In this document: piece by piece, positions 1-10,985 of the stretch
Layout of the letters: each line of letters opens with the position of its first letter
How positions within the stretch are numbered: position 1 is the first letter of the stretch
NCBI GenBank assembly: GCA_009667805.1
Contig: CM019063.1
Coordinates: 409,362,626-409,426,625 of the forward strand
Direction: 5' to 3'
DNA length: 64,000 nt
Source of the DNA: Leptobrachium leishanense
Taxonomy: Eukaryota; Chordata; Amphibia; Anura; Megophryidae
Notes under the pieces: model-generated
Databases searched by the model: none
What the model was told of the DNA's origin: nothing
The model's input: the letters and a program-made list of their open reading frames with translations, nothing else
Program-made: the position numbers and the translations under genes

Positions 1-180
1 AGCATTGTGTATAGTGATTTGAGGAGCAGGACATTATCTGCTCTAAAGTGTGTTTCCTGAAAAAACAACACCCCCTCCTCCCCCATTATCCAGGGCCATT
101 TTGCACTTAGCCGGATGATTTAACCCCCTCGCATTTAAAGAAATAATATGGACAGCCATAAGTAAAACACCATGAGGCCG
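1..180 (-). pseudogene. Tx1/L1-like LINE ORF2, endonuclease N-terminus (fragment)
   Basis: Read on the - strand, this piece gives the start of an apurinic-type (exonuclease/endonuclease/phosphatase fold) LINE endonuclease. The opening is HIISLNARGLNHPAKCK, then a degenerate G-rich stretch, then FQETHFRADNVLLLKSLYT. The N of SLNARGLN and the E of QETH are the usual metal-binding and catalytic positions of this family. The two parts are in different frames, so the copy is broken, and the rest of ORF2 would lie off the left edge. It probably belongs to the same element as the ORF1 remnant at about 1600-3240, because ORF1 lies upstream of ORF2 in this orientation. Family assignment is from motif recognition only. 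Confidence 0.6.
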
Positions 181-216
181 GGGCAATGCGAAGCCATCAG
201 GCCAGGGATTCAGAAC

Positions 217-1278
217 TAGGGATGAGCTGTTCGGTTCGATCGGTTCGGAGTTCGATTCGAACATTGGCCGTTCGAAAGTTCGTGAACTACGAACATTTCC
301 GCGTGTTCGGTTCGAGTTAGAAAAACCTTTTTTTTTTTTAAAAAAAAAGTATAAAAAATGCTTAAAAAATCTAAAAATAAAGAGACTCTTTACTGCAGAA
401 TATTATAAGCAATGGTTTATTAGATATTGAATTAAAACGGGAATATTTTTAACATTGAAGCCTATGGGATAAAACATTTTTAAAAAAAAAAAATCTGAGG
501 ACATTTTTAAATGTCCCCAGCAACATAAAATAAAACTTTTTTTTTCTTTCTAATACTCACCTGATTCCACAAACTGTAGAGGTGCTGCCCGGCAGTGTGC
601 GGAATCATATACTGCCTTAATTATACCGCAGAGAGGCGCTTCCCAGCAGTGTGTGGATTCATATGCTGCATTAATTATACCGCAGAGAGGCGCTTCCCTG
701 CAGTGTGCGGATTTGTATCCTGCATTAATTTTTATTTATTTTTTTAAATCGTTTTATTTGTTCCTTTTCGTTTCAGATAATTTTGATCAACTTTTTTTCC
801 GTTTTAAAACCTTTTGTTCTGGTTTTTATTTTTAAAGTCAGACCATTTGGGTTGTCAGTTTTGTTTTTTTTTAAATCGTTTTGTTCATTTTTTTTGTTCC
901 TTTCATTACCATTTTAATATGATTAAATAAAGTTGTGCAATGCATATTCATAAGAAAAAAGGATCTTTATGTAATAAAAAAAACGACATAATTGGCAGAA
1001 TTATCATATCGGCAGAATTATCGTATCGACAGAAAATATCGGATCTGAAAAACAAACCAATAAACCATTAGTTTACGTCAAAACGAATAGATACTTTGAA
1101 ACGAGGAGACAGACATTCCGAAAAACACGAAAATTTCCGAAATCACGAAAAAAAGGTCGATACGAAAAACGAGCAGACCCGAAAATGGCCGATGTTCCGA
1201 AAAAAAAAGTTGATACGAAAAAAGAGCTGAACCGAAATGGAAATCGGCCAAAATGAGTAAAAATCGGTGCACAAGTCT
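217..1278. mobile_element. hAT-like non-autonomous element(s), AT-rich
   Basis: The left end reads TAGGGATGAGCTGTTCGG, a typical hAT-style terminus, followed by TTCGA-rich sequence. The right end (about 1240-1278) carries CGAAA-rich sequence ending in GTGCACAAGTCTAG, which matches the right end of the clearer hAT element at 51357-52069 in diverged form. Blocks near 920-1030 (GTTGTGCAATGCATATTCAT and TATCGGCAGAATTATCG) also recur in that element. I could not find a clean 8-bp target duplication, so this may be two overlapping elements. It interrupts the Tx1 LINE on the - strand. Confidence 0.45.
581..742. repeat. Three tandem ~54-bp units
   Basis: The block GGCGCTTCCC-AGCAGTGTG-GGATTCATATGCTGCATTAATTATACCGCAGAGA repeats with a 54-bp period, with units starting near 581, 635 and 689. 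A related motif, CCCTGCAGTATGTGG next to CATATGCTGCA, recurs near 20080-20160 and 21340-21390, so the unit derives from a dispersed repeat. Confidence 0.7.
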
Positions 1279-1396
1279 AGTTTTATTGATGATCCGTACA
1301 AAATCACGGACGAGAATGCGCATCATATGACCACTATCGCGTATTCCGTGAAAAAATACGTCCATTCGTGAAAAATGCATTCGTCTGACCCTAGCC
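1276..1396. mobile_element. TAA-MITE copy a, 3' end only
   Basis: It carries the terminal sequence CGTCTGACCCTAGCC followed by TAA and the adjoining internal block (GATCCGTACAAAATCACG, TCCGTGAAAAAATACGTCC) of the 11-copy MITE family described at 17324-17759. The other end is missing: the left side abuts the hAT-like sequence. Confidence 0.75.
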
Positions 1397-1599
1397 TAAG
1401 TTTCACCATAATTTGGCGAAAAAAAATCACTAAACCTATTCTGCGTGTCCTAAAATGTCTCCTCATTTCAGACAGACTGCCACCCCAAGCAGTTGTTTAT
1501 GAATAGATTAAAGGAAAAACATTAACCGTCATTTGAAACGTAATTTTTTTGTTTTTAAATGTTTCTATACATCCTACAAATCCGCCACTTCACGGGCAA

Positions 1600-3240
1600 G
1601 TGATGGCTTACGGGGACCTCCTAGGAACGATATTTGAAGGAATTTTTTGTTTTTCGGCACCCGGGTCTATGAAGGCTAATGAGTAGGAGCAAACATAGCT
1701 ACAGCAGTCGCCATAGACAAAGTCTGGCCGTTGCATATAAGGATGAGTCGCTACCATCAGCATTGTGCAGTGCAGGTTCCAGGCCCCCATACCAGAACTA
1801 GTGCAAGACCTCAGCGGCAGTGGCTCCAAATAAAAGATTGCAACACCAACGTCAGCTGCCAAGATCTCAGCAGAGTGGGCCAAGCAGCTGCGTCTGGGCA
1901 GAGGCCCAAAATAACCAAGTGGCAACTGGGATAGGAAGTCAAAGTTGGCCAGACATATTGTGATGCAAAATCCTCTGGTGTATAGGCAGTAGTAATCTGT
2001 TAGGGTCAAAGAGCTTCTGCTTGAGAGGGATCCGCTGGGTGATAGCGTCCGCCGTGGGCAACATGCCACTTAGGCCATTGTGGTACGGGGGCCATGTAGA
2101 CTTCCCCCATACCAACCCTGTATTTCCACTGCGGGCAGGTCCAGGGCACTCAAATTCTGGAACATCCTCCGGATCCATGACAATGTGGAGTTGGTTGCCG
2201 TAATTGACATACAGAGCAAAAGGGTATCCCCAGCGATCTCTAATCTCACGAGCCGAAGGGCATCGGTTTCAATAGCCCCCTGGCCTGTAGGGTGGATCTT
2301 GAGACATCCTGGTAGATTTCTACATTTTGTCCTGCCAGAGACAGGGAGCCAGAGGTCCTGCCTTTCTCAAGACCTCTTCCTTGAGGGCAAGATTCTGCAC
2401 CCTGCAAATCACATCCTGGGGGGGGGAGGAGGTCACCGCAGCGGTTCCCCTCAGCAGAAGAGTGCGATCAAACAGGATTGGAGTGTCAAGTGAGAGTTGT
2501 AGCAATTCCTTGAAAAGGGTCTGCAGCATTTAGGGGACATGCTCTGCTCCGTCAGATTCGGGGATACCCCACACACAGAGATTGTTGCGGTGCCCCGTTA
2601 TCCAGGTCATCGATGAGGCGGTGTAATTCTGCAAATTGAGAGGTCTGCTTCGTCAAGTGTTTTTTTTTTTGAGAAAGGATTTTACCAGGAAGGATACATT
2701 GAGATTTCTCTCGTTTTCAAGTATGTCCTGGGTGGTGAGTTAGGTGTCTTGCCCAAGGACACTTACTGGAGAGGTTGCTCGCTGGAATCTAACCCATGAC
2801 TCTACAGGCCCTCTCCACGCAGAGCAGTGATGTTACCTCTACTCCACCCAGCGGTTTGAAGCTGATCAACCTGGGTAACTGTGTGGCTCCCGGTCATCCT
2901 CCAAATATTGGACTAGTCCCCAGCTGCCTGACATCGGCCCCCAATTCAGTAAAGCGTGCATCAAATTTTTCTTTCAAGCAGGAGAATAAAGCATCAATGT
3001 CCTTCTTAGTTGGCAGATGCCTCCGTGTCTCCCTGACATCCGTACCTGCAGCACTGCTGTCAGATGGCGTGGGGCTGCCGTCCTCTGTCTCTACAAGTCC
3101 GACGGCCGCTGCCATCTTAGATTTGCGGCATACAGGCTGAGACGCCAGGGAGCCATGGAGATATTGCCAGATTGGTGACGAGCCAGCGGGTGCCTGAGCA
3201 GCTGAGGGTCACTTTTTTTTTAGCCCATCTGTCATATGTC
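1600..3240 (-). pseudogene. Tx1/L1-like LINE ORF1 relic (RRM-type ORF1p)
   Basis: On the - strand the N-terminal part (3115 down to 2894) reads DVRETRRHLPTKKDIDALF and a coiled-coil-like KEKFDARFTELGADVRQL. After an inserted LINE tail, the core follows: HRLIDDLDNGAP, NNLCVWGIPESDG, then FKELLQLSLDTPILFDRTLL and PPQDVICRVQNLALKEEVLRKA. Downstream are LYVNYGNQLHIVMDPEDVPEF in further frames. The order and motifs match the ORF1 protein of L1/Tx1-type LINEs (an RNA-binding chaperone of the retrotransposition particle). Several frame changes and an insertion at about 2660-2855 show it is dead. Together with ORF2 at 1-180 it forms one - strand element. Confidence 0.65.
2655..2855 (-). mobile_element. 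LINE 3'-tail fragment inserted in Tx1 ORF1
   Basis: On the - strand this is the 3' end of an L2-like element: GAAATCTCAATGTATCC, CCTGGTAAAATCC, ending against an A-rich tail (seen here as a T-run at 2660). It also carries GTGTCCTTGGGCAAG and a GGTTAGATTCC-like block. A near-identical fragment, also on the - strand, lies at 33646-33825. It splits the ORF1 relic. Confidence 0.7.
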
Positions 3241-3504
3241 CGCTTGATCGGGTTTTTAGCTGGGCCCGGGTGCAGAGCTCTCGGATGACGTGGCCAATAA
3301 CAGCCATGTCATAGCCACGCCCCAATTTTCATCTTTTTATTTTCTATTCATGCACCAATTACCTGTACATTATTAGGTGTCTTGCATATGGATTAAATTT
3401 CAGGACTTACTGTGGGGCATCTTTATAGTCGAGGTGGCCACCTTAGGCCTCAAGAAGGAAAATGCATTGGCCCCAGGACCCGGCTGCAATATCCTAAAAG
3501 GTAA
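3241..3504. other. Unassigned spacer before the L2 frame
   Basis: No gene, terminal repeat or recognisable domain was seen. It may include the 5'-truncation junction of the L2 element that follows. Confidence 0.4.
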
Positions 3505-5988
3505 GTGTCACGACAGAAAAAAGCGTTGTCACGTACGAAGGGAAAGCGTACAAGGGGTTACAGCTCCAAGCCTCTGGACTTATTAACTCTACCCACTATC
3601 AGGACCCCAAGTTATGCCAACTTAACCCCCTTAAACCAAAAACCCTTCCGTCTATACGATGCCGCCACGAAAGTCATAGGTCACTTTCCAAACCCCACTA
3701 GCTGTATACCACCCCCAATCCAGGAGCCCAACCATATACAGCTAATATCTCTACCAAATGTTATAAGGGCCATAAAATGTCCACCAAAGGTAATAATCAC
3801 CAAGTCTTTCAAGAAATTTAATCTTGAATCCTTCCTAAATGATCTCAAACAGCTCCTATGGTACAGACTAAACCTAATCCCAGACCTGGACTGTGCAATT
3901 GAATACTTTCAAGCCGAGCTCCTGAAAGTCTGGAACACCCATACCCCACTGCTCAAAGTGCGAGTAAAAGGGGCCCATCTCCCCTGGGTTACAGCTGACC
4001 TCACGCATATGTACCAGCTTAGAGACTCCCTGTGGTCAAAATTCAAGAGTACTGGATCCATGAACGATCACTGTGAATACCGAAAATGCCGGAATGAATG
4101 CACAAAAGAAACAAAAATGGCTAAAGCCCAATACTTCAATGAAAATTTAAACAATAACATATCAAACCCCAGAAATTTTTGGAAAATCATAAGTAACATA
4201 CAAGCACCCCCCAGCCACTCCCAACCAGCTGCTTTAAAAGTAAACAACCAAACTGTACAACACCCCCTAGATGTAGCAAATGCTTTTAATAATTATTTTG
4301 TTGGATGCGCCACCACCCTGATTGCTAAGCTAGGAAATGACACGCAATCAGAAAGGCCGCATGCAGGTCAGGACCCACCAACAGTGCAAAGACCCCGTAA
4401 CCCAGAGAAATTCCGTTTTAGGCCAGTGCCTGTCAGTGCCATCACTAAACTTCTCCGTAACCAAAAAATGAAATACCAGTCTGGACCTGATCAAATCCCA
4501 GCAATGCTGCTGAAAATCAGTGCACCAGCAATTGCAAAACCTGTCGCAACCCTGATTAATGAATCACTGGCGACTGGATACATACCCAAACTCTGGAAGA
4601 CTGCAAGGGTGGTACCTATCCATAAAAGTGGAGACAATACTTTGGTATCCAACTACCGCCCGATATCACTGCTCCCTGTAATGTCAAAAATTCTGGAAAA
4701 ATGTGTCTACACTCAATTACGTGATTATTATCAGTATCAGAACTATTTAACCCCAGATCAATCAGGCTTTCGTCCAAACCATTCAACTAAAACTGCCCTT
4801 TTAAAAGTTTGTAATGATATCCAAGCTGGCATGGAACGAGGAAATCTAACTGGAGCCATCTTCCTTGATTTTGCCAAGGCTTTTGACACAGTAGACCATC
4901 GCATCCTATTACAAAAACTTAAGAACTCTGGTATTGGTGATAGTACGTTAACCTGGTTCCAATCCTATGTGTCTGATAGGTCTCAATTTGTGTCCGTTTC
5001 TGACAGCACTTCCCTCCCCCTCCCAGTCACGTGCGGTGTACCACAAGGCTCGATACTTGGCCCCCTGCTATTCACAATATTCATAAACGATCTGCCCAAT
5101 GTCTGCAAAGCTTCAACTGTACACATGTATGCAGACGACACTGTAATCTATACCAGCAAACCAAATCTCCCACAGCTGGAGGCAGTACTGCAAGAACAAT
5201 TCACAGGGGTAGAAAAGTGGATCGCAAATAACAAACTTTTTCTAAATACTGACAAAACTGTTACAATGCTCTTTGGAACCGCACCTAAACTACACAAATT
5301 GCAAACACCCCATCTATGTGTTGGGACAAAATCAAATGGCACGCTGACCACAGTCACTTCTCTCAAATACCTAGGTATGTGGTTAGACCCAAATCTATCT
5401 TTTGGCCCCCACATCGAAAAACTCTCATCTAAACTCTACCCCAAACTAGGTGCCCTGTACAGAAACAAATCCTGCCTGAGCCCCGCGGTAAGAAAGCAGA
5501 TTGTACAACAAATGCTTATGCCAGCCATTGAATACGGAGATGTAGTGTATGCAGCCGCCCCGCAAACACACCTTCAGAAACTTACTACATTGTATAACTC
5601 ATTCTGTCGCTTTGTGCTACAATGTAACTACATGACACACCATTGTGACATGTTAAAAGAACTAAACTGGCCATCACTGGACTCTAGACGCACCCTTCAC
5701 CTTTCCAACCTGGTGTTTAAGAGCTTTTCTGGGAAGCTACCACCCTACCTGAATATGCTGCTTCCCCCGGCAGTTCCCTCATCCTATAACCTCAGATTCA
5801 AGACCAGCACCTTACTTGCAATACCGCAATACAAAAAGAAAATGGCTCGATCCTCATTTTCCTACAGAGCACCGCAAATATGGAATAACCTCCCAGACAC
5901 CGTCAAATCTTCCCCCAGTCTAAAGTCCCTTAAGACTTCCCTATTAACATACCTCAATACAAAATGCACCTGTAAACATGTGACATAA
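3505..5988 (+). CDS. L2-clade LINE ORF2, reverse transcriptase (endonuclease truncated)
   Basis: An 827-codon open frame encodes a non-LTR retrotransposon polyprotein that would copy LINE RNA into DNA at a nicked target. Visible motifs in order are VVPIHKSGD and NYRPISLLPVMSKILEK (RT entry), DQSGFRPNHSTKTALL, GAIFLDFAKAFDTVDH (first catalytic Asp), GVPQGSILGPLLFTIFINDLP, MYADDTVIYTS (catalytic ADD), FLNTDKTVTM, and KYLGMWLDPNLSF (thumb). The C-terminal region has CRFVLQCNYMTHH and ends CTCKHVT. The N-terminal endonuclease domain is absent or scrambled: the first ~90 residues are unrecognised, and only the linker (FKKFNLESFLNDL) is L2-like. The start codon is the first ATG in frame and is probably not a natural one. 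RT looks intact, so this is a rather young, 5'-truncated copy. Related fragments are at 9569, 36746 and 48233. Confidence 0.85.
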   Translation: MSRQKKALSRTKGKRTRGYSSKPLDLLTLPTIRTPSYANLTPLNQKPFRLYDAATKVIGHFPNPTSCIPPPIQEPNHIQLISLPNVIRAIKCPPKVIITKSFKKFNLESFLNDLKQLLWYRLNLIPDLDCAIEYFQAELLKVWNTHTPLLKVRVKGAHLPWVTADLTHMYQLRDSLWSKFKSTGSMNDHCEYRKCRNECTKETKMAKAQYFNENLNNNISNPRNFWKIISNIQAPPSHSQPAALKVNNQTVQHPLDVANAFNNYFVGCATTLIAKLGNDTQSERPHAGQDPPTVQRPRNPEKFRFRPVPVSAITKLLRNQKMKYQSGPDQIPAMLLKISAPAIAKPVATLINESLATGYIPKLWKTARVVPIHKSGDNTLVSNYRPISLLPVMSKILEKCVYTQLRDYYQYQNYLTPDQSGFRPNHSTKTALLKVCNDIQAGMERGNLTGAIFLDFAKAFDTVDHRILLQKLKNSGIGDSTLTWFQSYVSDRSQFVSVSDSTSLPLPVTCGVPQGSILGPLLFTIFINDLPNVCKASTVHMYADDTVIYTSKPNLPQLEAVLQEQFTGVEKWIANNKLFLNTDKTVTMLFGTAPKLHKLQTPHLCVGTKSNGTLTTVTSLKYLGMWLDPNLSFGPHIEKLSSKLYPKLGALYRNKSCLSPAVRKQIVQQMLMPAIEYGDVVYAAAPQTHLQKLTTLYNSFCRFVLQCNYMTHHCDMLKELNWPSLDSRRTLHLSNLVFKSFSGKLPPYLNMLLPPAVPSSYNLRFKTSTLLAIPQYKKKMARSSFSYRAPQIWNNLPDTVKSSPSLKSLKTSLLTYLNTKCTCKHVT

Positions 5989-6183
5989 TGACTTTATTTC
6001 CTCCATATTTATTTTTCTGTTAATCTGTATATTTGGTCTTGTGTTAATTTCTTGCATTTTACTATTTTGTATTTCTGTAACCACTCAATGTTCTCGAACC
6101 CAGGACATACTTGAAAACAAGAGAAATCTCAATGTATCCTTCCTGGTAAAATCCTTTTATAAATAAATAAAAATAAAATAAAA
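5989..6183 (+). mobile_element. L2 LINE 3' UTR and tail
   Basis: Directly after the RT stop comes the shared 3' UTR (CAATGTTCTCGAACCCAGG, CATACTTGAAAACAAGAGAA, CCTTCCTGGTAAAATCC) ending in an ATAAATAAATAA-type tail. The same tail occurs at 30714, 36808, 37861 and 48233, and it defines the element's 3' end. Confidence 0.85.
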
Positions 6184-6547
6184 ATGTTATATAATATAGT
6201 AACAATAAACCAAGCTATTCTATTTGAGAAGCATGAATTATCTAGAGCAGAGACAGTACTTGGTTTTAATGGAAAAAGATAAAAATACAAACTTTACACA
6301 GTGCCGATATCACAAAAACAAGACTTACAAAATATAAGAAAGCGTGCAAATACAGTTCTTGAAATAAAATGGGACAACGGAAACCTAACTTGATTTGCAA
6401 CTTACATGGGTATTTCCAGATTTCAAATGTCCCAGAAGGTCCTTGGATGTTCACCCACTCCCAAGTCTTTGCAGAAATACCCTGAGTTTTAGATGAGCAT
6501 TCTATACAAAGAGCTTGCCCCTCACCCTCCTGCCCAACCGTAAACTG
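6184..6547. other. No gene recognised
   Basis: AT-rich sequence without recognisable coding or terminal repeats. The short open frames here match nothing I recognise. Confidence 0.4.
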
Positions 6548-6807
6548 TAACCCTGAGCCACACTCTGGCTGATTACATACCTGTCCCTGCGTTCACTTGA
6601 TGTCCTCCCGCAGTGACCTTTGTCCGATCGAGGAGTTCTGGTTCCCTTCTCGCGAGAAGGAAAGCCGGATGCCGTGATCGGACGGAGGTGACTGCGGCTG
6701 CGGGGGAACGCAGGGCAGGTATGTATCGGCCCGACTGTGGCTCGGGGTTACTGTTTTCACCATTGAAATTTAACACCGAGCCACACTCGGGAATACCACC
6801 AGGAGGG
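6548..6807. mobile_element. piggyBac-like foldback fragment (TTAA end)
   Basis: It holds an inverted repeat: CTGTAACCCTGAGCCACACT near 6550 pairs with the complement of GACTGTGGCTCGGGGTTACT near 6734. The right terminus, GAGCCACACTCGGGAATACC followed by ACCAGGAGGG and TTAA (6808-6811), is a diverged copy of the terminus of the TTAA-flanked element at 12828-14667. The left terminus is not preserved. No transposase is visible. Confidence 0.6.
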
Positions 6808-6811
6808 TTAA

Positions 6812-7395
6812 GGACAAGGGTCCTTAAATTCAATGTATTTATGACGTAACCGTTCTGCCATTGGCCCTTAAGGGGTTAAACCACAGCCAAACAAATGACC
6901 AACGGGTCAAACTAGCAAATAAAAAAAACAATAACTGCTACCTTTAGGTGTGTGAAAAGCTTCAAATCAAGATCAATGTTAAAGTTTATTCTTACTTTAT
7001 GTAGTATATTAATTTTAGACCGGGTTATTCACTAAACACTGAATGGTTACCAAAATGATGGAGCTCTGTACCTTTAACATATGATTCCATTAATCTCCGG
7101 TGCCGTTTGTTTAAATTCAGTGCTTAGCGAATAACCATGTAAGGGGACCGAACAAGGCACATTACAGGCAATGCAGATGTATGCATGCTATTGGAGTAGT
7201 GGGTTTGCTTGTACAGTTATTCTTGTGACGATCTCAATCACTGAAGGTCCCTGTTGCATGCATTATATGTATGGTCATTTTCTGGAGGTATCTTCACTGG
7301 CTTGTTGATACCACCTTCCTGCCTGGGAACTGTAGTTTCTGCAATCCTAGATGGCCTGATTTGGTCTGCATTAATGTTCTTTAAAATTAAACCCG
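6812..7395. other. Non-coding; small terminal-repeat relic at about 7021-7138
   Basis: GGGTTATTCACTAAACACTGAATGG at 7024 (20-base core GGGTTATTCACTAAACACTG) is mirrored by CAGTGCTTAGCGAATAACC near 7120-7138. This gives a ~115-bp foldback of the same GGGTTATTC-terminal type seen at 16397-17213. The rest shows nothing recognisable. Confidence 0.45.
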
Positions 7396-7578
7396 TCAGA
7401 AAGAATTAGACAACGTAACCACCTTGCAACACATTGCGTGGATTATATACGGCCCAGCGAAGTCCGGTTCCATCCCTTCTCCTTTTCTACAACGATTCTT
7501 CATGTTGTGAAGCAGGACCTCCTCTCCAACACTGTATGTTAAAATCTTGTACTTGTAAATTTTCTTCTCAAATGCCAT
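7396..7578 (-). pseudogene. Integrase C-terminal-like relic
   Basis: The 60-codon - strand frame reads KILTYSVGEEVLLHNMKNR, then CRKGEGMEPDFAGPYIIHAM and CKVVTLSN. The pattern of Val-Gly-x-x-Val-Leu-Leu, a basic stretch, then a Gly-Pro-Tyr-x-Ile turn is that of the SH3-like C-terminal domain following an integrase core in gypsy-type retroelements and in Ginger-type DNA transposons. No catalytic core is visible next to it. The type of parent element cannot be decided here. Confidence 0.4.
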
Positions 7579-8617
7579 CTTCTATTTACCCTGCAACTTG
7601 CTGATGTTTTTCATTGTTGTTTCTTTTAATGTCTCCATTGCTGTTTTTTCCCCTCAACGAAAGTAGTATAGGACCTCTCCTCTGGTAGAATAGTACTGGA
7701 AAGCTGAAAATAAAACAAGTTTTAGTAAATAGTAACACAATAAAGTAGGATTTAAATGTCGTCAAGATAAATAAAAAAGTGACTTTTGTAGGTTATAGGC
7801 AAATATTTTACTGTAGCCACGACAGAAAAAAAAAAGCTCACCGGCAGGTCAACAGGCACCTCAGTGGGGAAAACTGCCTCCCTCCCATATATTGGCAGAA
7901 AAGGTGAATGTTTGGTTGTGGTTTACACCTTGGACCTTAAAGAAATCAACGTAGAATCAAAGTATACGTCCCAGTTGTTTTGTTTGTCATTGACTAATTT
8001 AGCAAGAGCTATACAATGAATAAAGCAAAAAGCAACAACACTTTCGAAACAACTCTTGGAAATAGGGAGTTTAGAGCTGAAACCATACACTAGGACTGTC
8101 AAAAATAATAGTTTCTGCGACGCATTCTTGAACGATGCTACATTGTTGTAATGCAGATCAGCATCGCTACTGCGGACTGAGCAGTTGGGCAAATCGGATC
8201 TGTGCTGAGGGGTAGGTCCAGGCCCGGCCAAGGCGCCGTGCCCAATCGGCCATGCTCAGGCCTCGTGTAGCCCGATAGGCCTGCCTACCAGAGGATTGAA
8301 TTCAAGCCAGTCTGAACCTCTGTGGATCTGTCCCGTCAGCGTGCTATAGCAAAAAAGTAAACAAAAATTCTATTCAGATGTCAGTGTCACTGGGGCACCT
8401 GGCCTGAGCAGAGGTGGAGCCCCTATTCGGGGTTGATAGTCCGAATGGCAGGAGTGTTGCTGGCTGCATAACAGACTATAGAAGTGCATCCACAGCTGCA
8501 CAAAGGAAAATACAAACTGGAAGAGCAAGGGTTAAGGGAATACCCAGTTACACAGGCACCCAGCAGTACACAAAAGGGAACCCTAATCTAGAATACGGTC
8601 CTTAGATGGCCGTCTAA
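7579..8617. other. About 1 kb without a recognisable gene
   Basis: No terminal repeats or domain signatures were found. The part at 8400-8610 is rich in CAGxA/GGGAA words and resembles the flanks of other MITE copies (9062-9480, 15904-16080), so these MITE copies may sit in a common older repeat. Confidence 0.4.
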
Positions 8618-9059
8618 GGCTGGGGTCAGACGAGCGTAGTGTTCACGTCCGTGATTGCGCCTAAAAGTACGTCCGTGATAGCATGACAGCCCATTGGAGC
8701 CTGACACATGAAGTATGTCCGCACTGAACTGCGGACGCACAACGGCCGCGGCCCACGGACGCAAGGCAGGCAAGAATGTACAACTCCTAGAATGGCCGCA
8801 CAAAGTGTGCTGCGTCCGCAACGTCCGCATAGCTTTGTGTGTGAGTGATGGAACATGGTCAGACGGACTGCATTTATACGTCCAGCATTTTTCACGGACA
8901 AAATGGTTTTGCTTTTTAATTTATTTTCCCTCTTACATCCGTCAAAATATACGTCAGTGATAAACGGACTGTGTGGCCACTACTGTGTCTTCCGTACTGA
9001 CGTACGTCTGTGTGCAAGGACGTACAGTCCGTAGAAATCACACTCGTCTGACCCTAGCC
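8618..9059. mobile_element. TAA-MITE copy b (subfamily A)
   Basis: It begins GGCTGGGGTCAGACGAGCG and ends CGTCTGACCCTAGCC, with TAA on both sides (8615-8617 and 9060-9062). The 442-bp interior is rich in CGTCCG/CGGACG words and non-coding. Open frames in both strands are incidental to its composition. Confidence 0.85.
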
Positions 9060-9568
9060 TAAAACTAAGGAAAAGACCACGAATTGCTGGGTGAAATAAA
9101 ATCGAACGCAGCGAAGTACAAAGGGGAAATCCAGAGATGGGATCAGAACAAAAGCAAGAGCTGTTAGTCCTACAAGAGCCAGGGATCAGAAACTAGAGAG
9201 GGATGTCAAACAAGCCAGAAGTCTGTACACAGGAAATCAGCACAGAAAGGATAAATCAGAAAACAAAAGCACAGCAAAAGAAAACCACACAGGAGCAAGG
9301 AAGGGGCAAGCAAAAAGGAATAAACAAAGGACATGGCGACTAAAGTAACATACAAGGGAAACAAATAGCCAAAAATACACTGAATTAAATAAACAAAAGG
9401 GCTAACCGAGAACTTCTAGGAACAAGAACAAAATAACAGGCAGAATCATAGGCCGCAAAATAACCCTTATGACAGAGCAGCACTGAAATGGAGATTCTGG
9501 CTTATATTGGGTGTAGGCCAGTGCTATGGGTAAGATGGTGAGAGACCTTGAGAGACTACAGGGAAATA
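9060..9568. other. Purine-rich spacer, no gene
   Basis: Strongly A/G-rich + strand (many CAGAA, AGGAAA, GGGAAC words). It is similar in style to 15904-16080. Nothing coding was recognised. Confidence 0.4.
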
Positions 9569-10065
9569 TCTAGGTATGTGGTTAGACCCAAATCTATCTT
9601 TTGGCCCCCACATCAAAAAACTCTCATCTAAACTTTAACCTCTAACTAGGTGCCCTGTACAGAAACAAATCCTGCCTAAGCTCCGCGGTAAGAAAGCAGA
9701 TTGTACAACAAATGCTTATGCTGGCTTTTGAATACGGAGATGTAGTGTATGCAGCTGCCCCACAAACACACCTTCAGAAATTTACTACATTGTATAACTC
9801 ATGCTGCCGCTTTGCGCTACAATGTAACTACATGACCCACCATTGTGACCTGTTAAAAGAGCTAAACTGGCCGTCGCGGGAGTCTAAACGCACTCTTCAC
9901 CTCTCCAACCTGGTGTTTAAGAGATTTTCAGGGAAGCTAACACCCTACCTGAATAGGCCGCTTCCCCTAGCAGTTCCTTCATCCTATATCCTCCAATCCA
10001 GGACCTGCACCTTACTTGCAATACCACAATACAAAAAGAAAGTGGCTCGATCCTCATTTTCCTTC
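9569..10065 (+). pseudogene. L2 LINE ORF2 fragment (RT C-terminal part)
   Basis: Starting at ATATCTAGGTATGTGGTTAG, this is closely similar to the 3' third of the L2 ORF at 3505-5988 (matching RKQIVQQMLM, EYGDVVYAAAPQTHLQK, CNYMTHHCDLLKELNWPS). It carries stops early (CTAAACTTTAACC at about 9630) and ends abruptly at CCTCATTTTCC, short of the normal C-terminus and 3' UTR. It is truncated at both ends. Confidence 0.85.
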
Positions 10066-10985
10066 CTCACCTGCTTCAGGCCCCGCATCGCCTCAATTGT
10101 CTGTTGTTCATGGTCGCGCGTGGGCAGTCTAGCTCCTGCAGCTCCTCCCATGGGGCACATCCTGGCTGTGTTCTGCAGTCTGCCAGGAATGATGAGTCAG
10201 AGGGGTCACGCTGCTGCAGCTCAGGGAGGCCTAGGCCTGTTCAGTTCCTCGGCAGCTGCTGAATTGCTACATTGCAGTTGTTTGCTGCAGCAGTCTCACT
10301 GGATGCTTTGGCTGTGAATATTGAAGCAAAAGGACAGGATTGCTTAATGAAAGGTGTTGTTTATGCAATATCCACTGCTATCCATTTTATTAGCACTTTA
10401 GTGTTAATGTCTACCATGTTCCAATAAATATTTGGTGTTTTGCTCCACCAAAACTTCAAACTGAACATTTCCTTATTGGATTATTTTCTCCGTGGAGGAG
10501 GCCATATTTCCCACGTCACTCAGCTACTCTGCAGCACCTCTCAACCTAGCTGGAAGTGCTAAGTTAGCAGTGTTGAGCGCTAAACTGCAGCACGGCGTTG
10601 CTAACTTAGCACTTGCAGCGGCTGAGGAACTGAATGCGCTTGCTGCTTGCAGCATTTTTCAGGTTCCTGGGCTGCAGCCTTCCTCTCTCATGCTGCACTG
10701 CATGCCAGTCTCCTTCTCATAGCCCCTGCTTCTACTAAAATGGCAGCGCACAGGACTGGGGGAACAGGTAGCATGCCAAGTGATACGGGCCCCTTCTCAG
10801 TCCGCCCCTAGATGGGCTGCAGCGTTTGGTAAGTGTTGACATGCATGGGACACCTTACCAGTCTGTGGGGGGGCACGCTGGGGTGCGAGGAATAACATGG
10901 ATGGAATGTTTTAAATTCAAAAAACATTGCAAAGTTATTATCCAATCAGGGAACATGGATGGGATGTTTCTAGGTCGCATACACC
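10066..10985. other. About 0.9 kb without a recognisable gene
   Basis: The stretch after the L2 truncation is relatively GC-rich (GCTGCAGC words) but holds no coding pattern, splice-like exon or terminal repeat that I can name. Confidence 0.4.
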
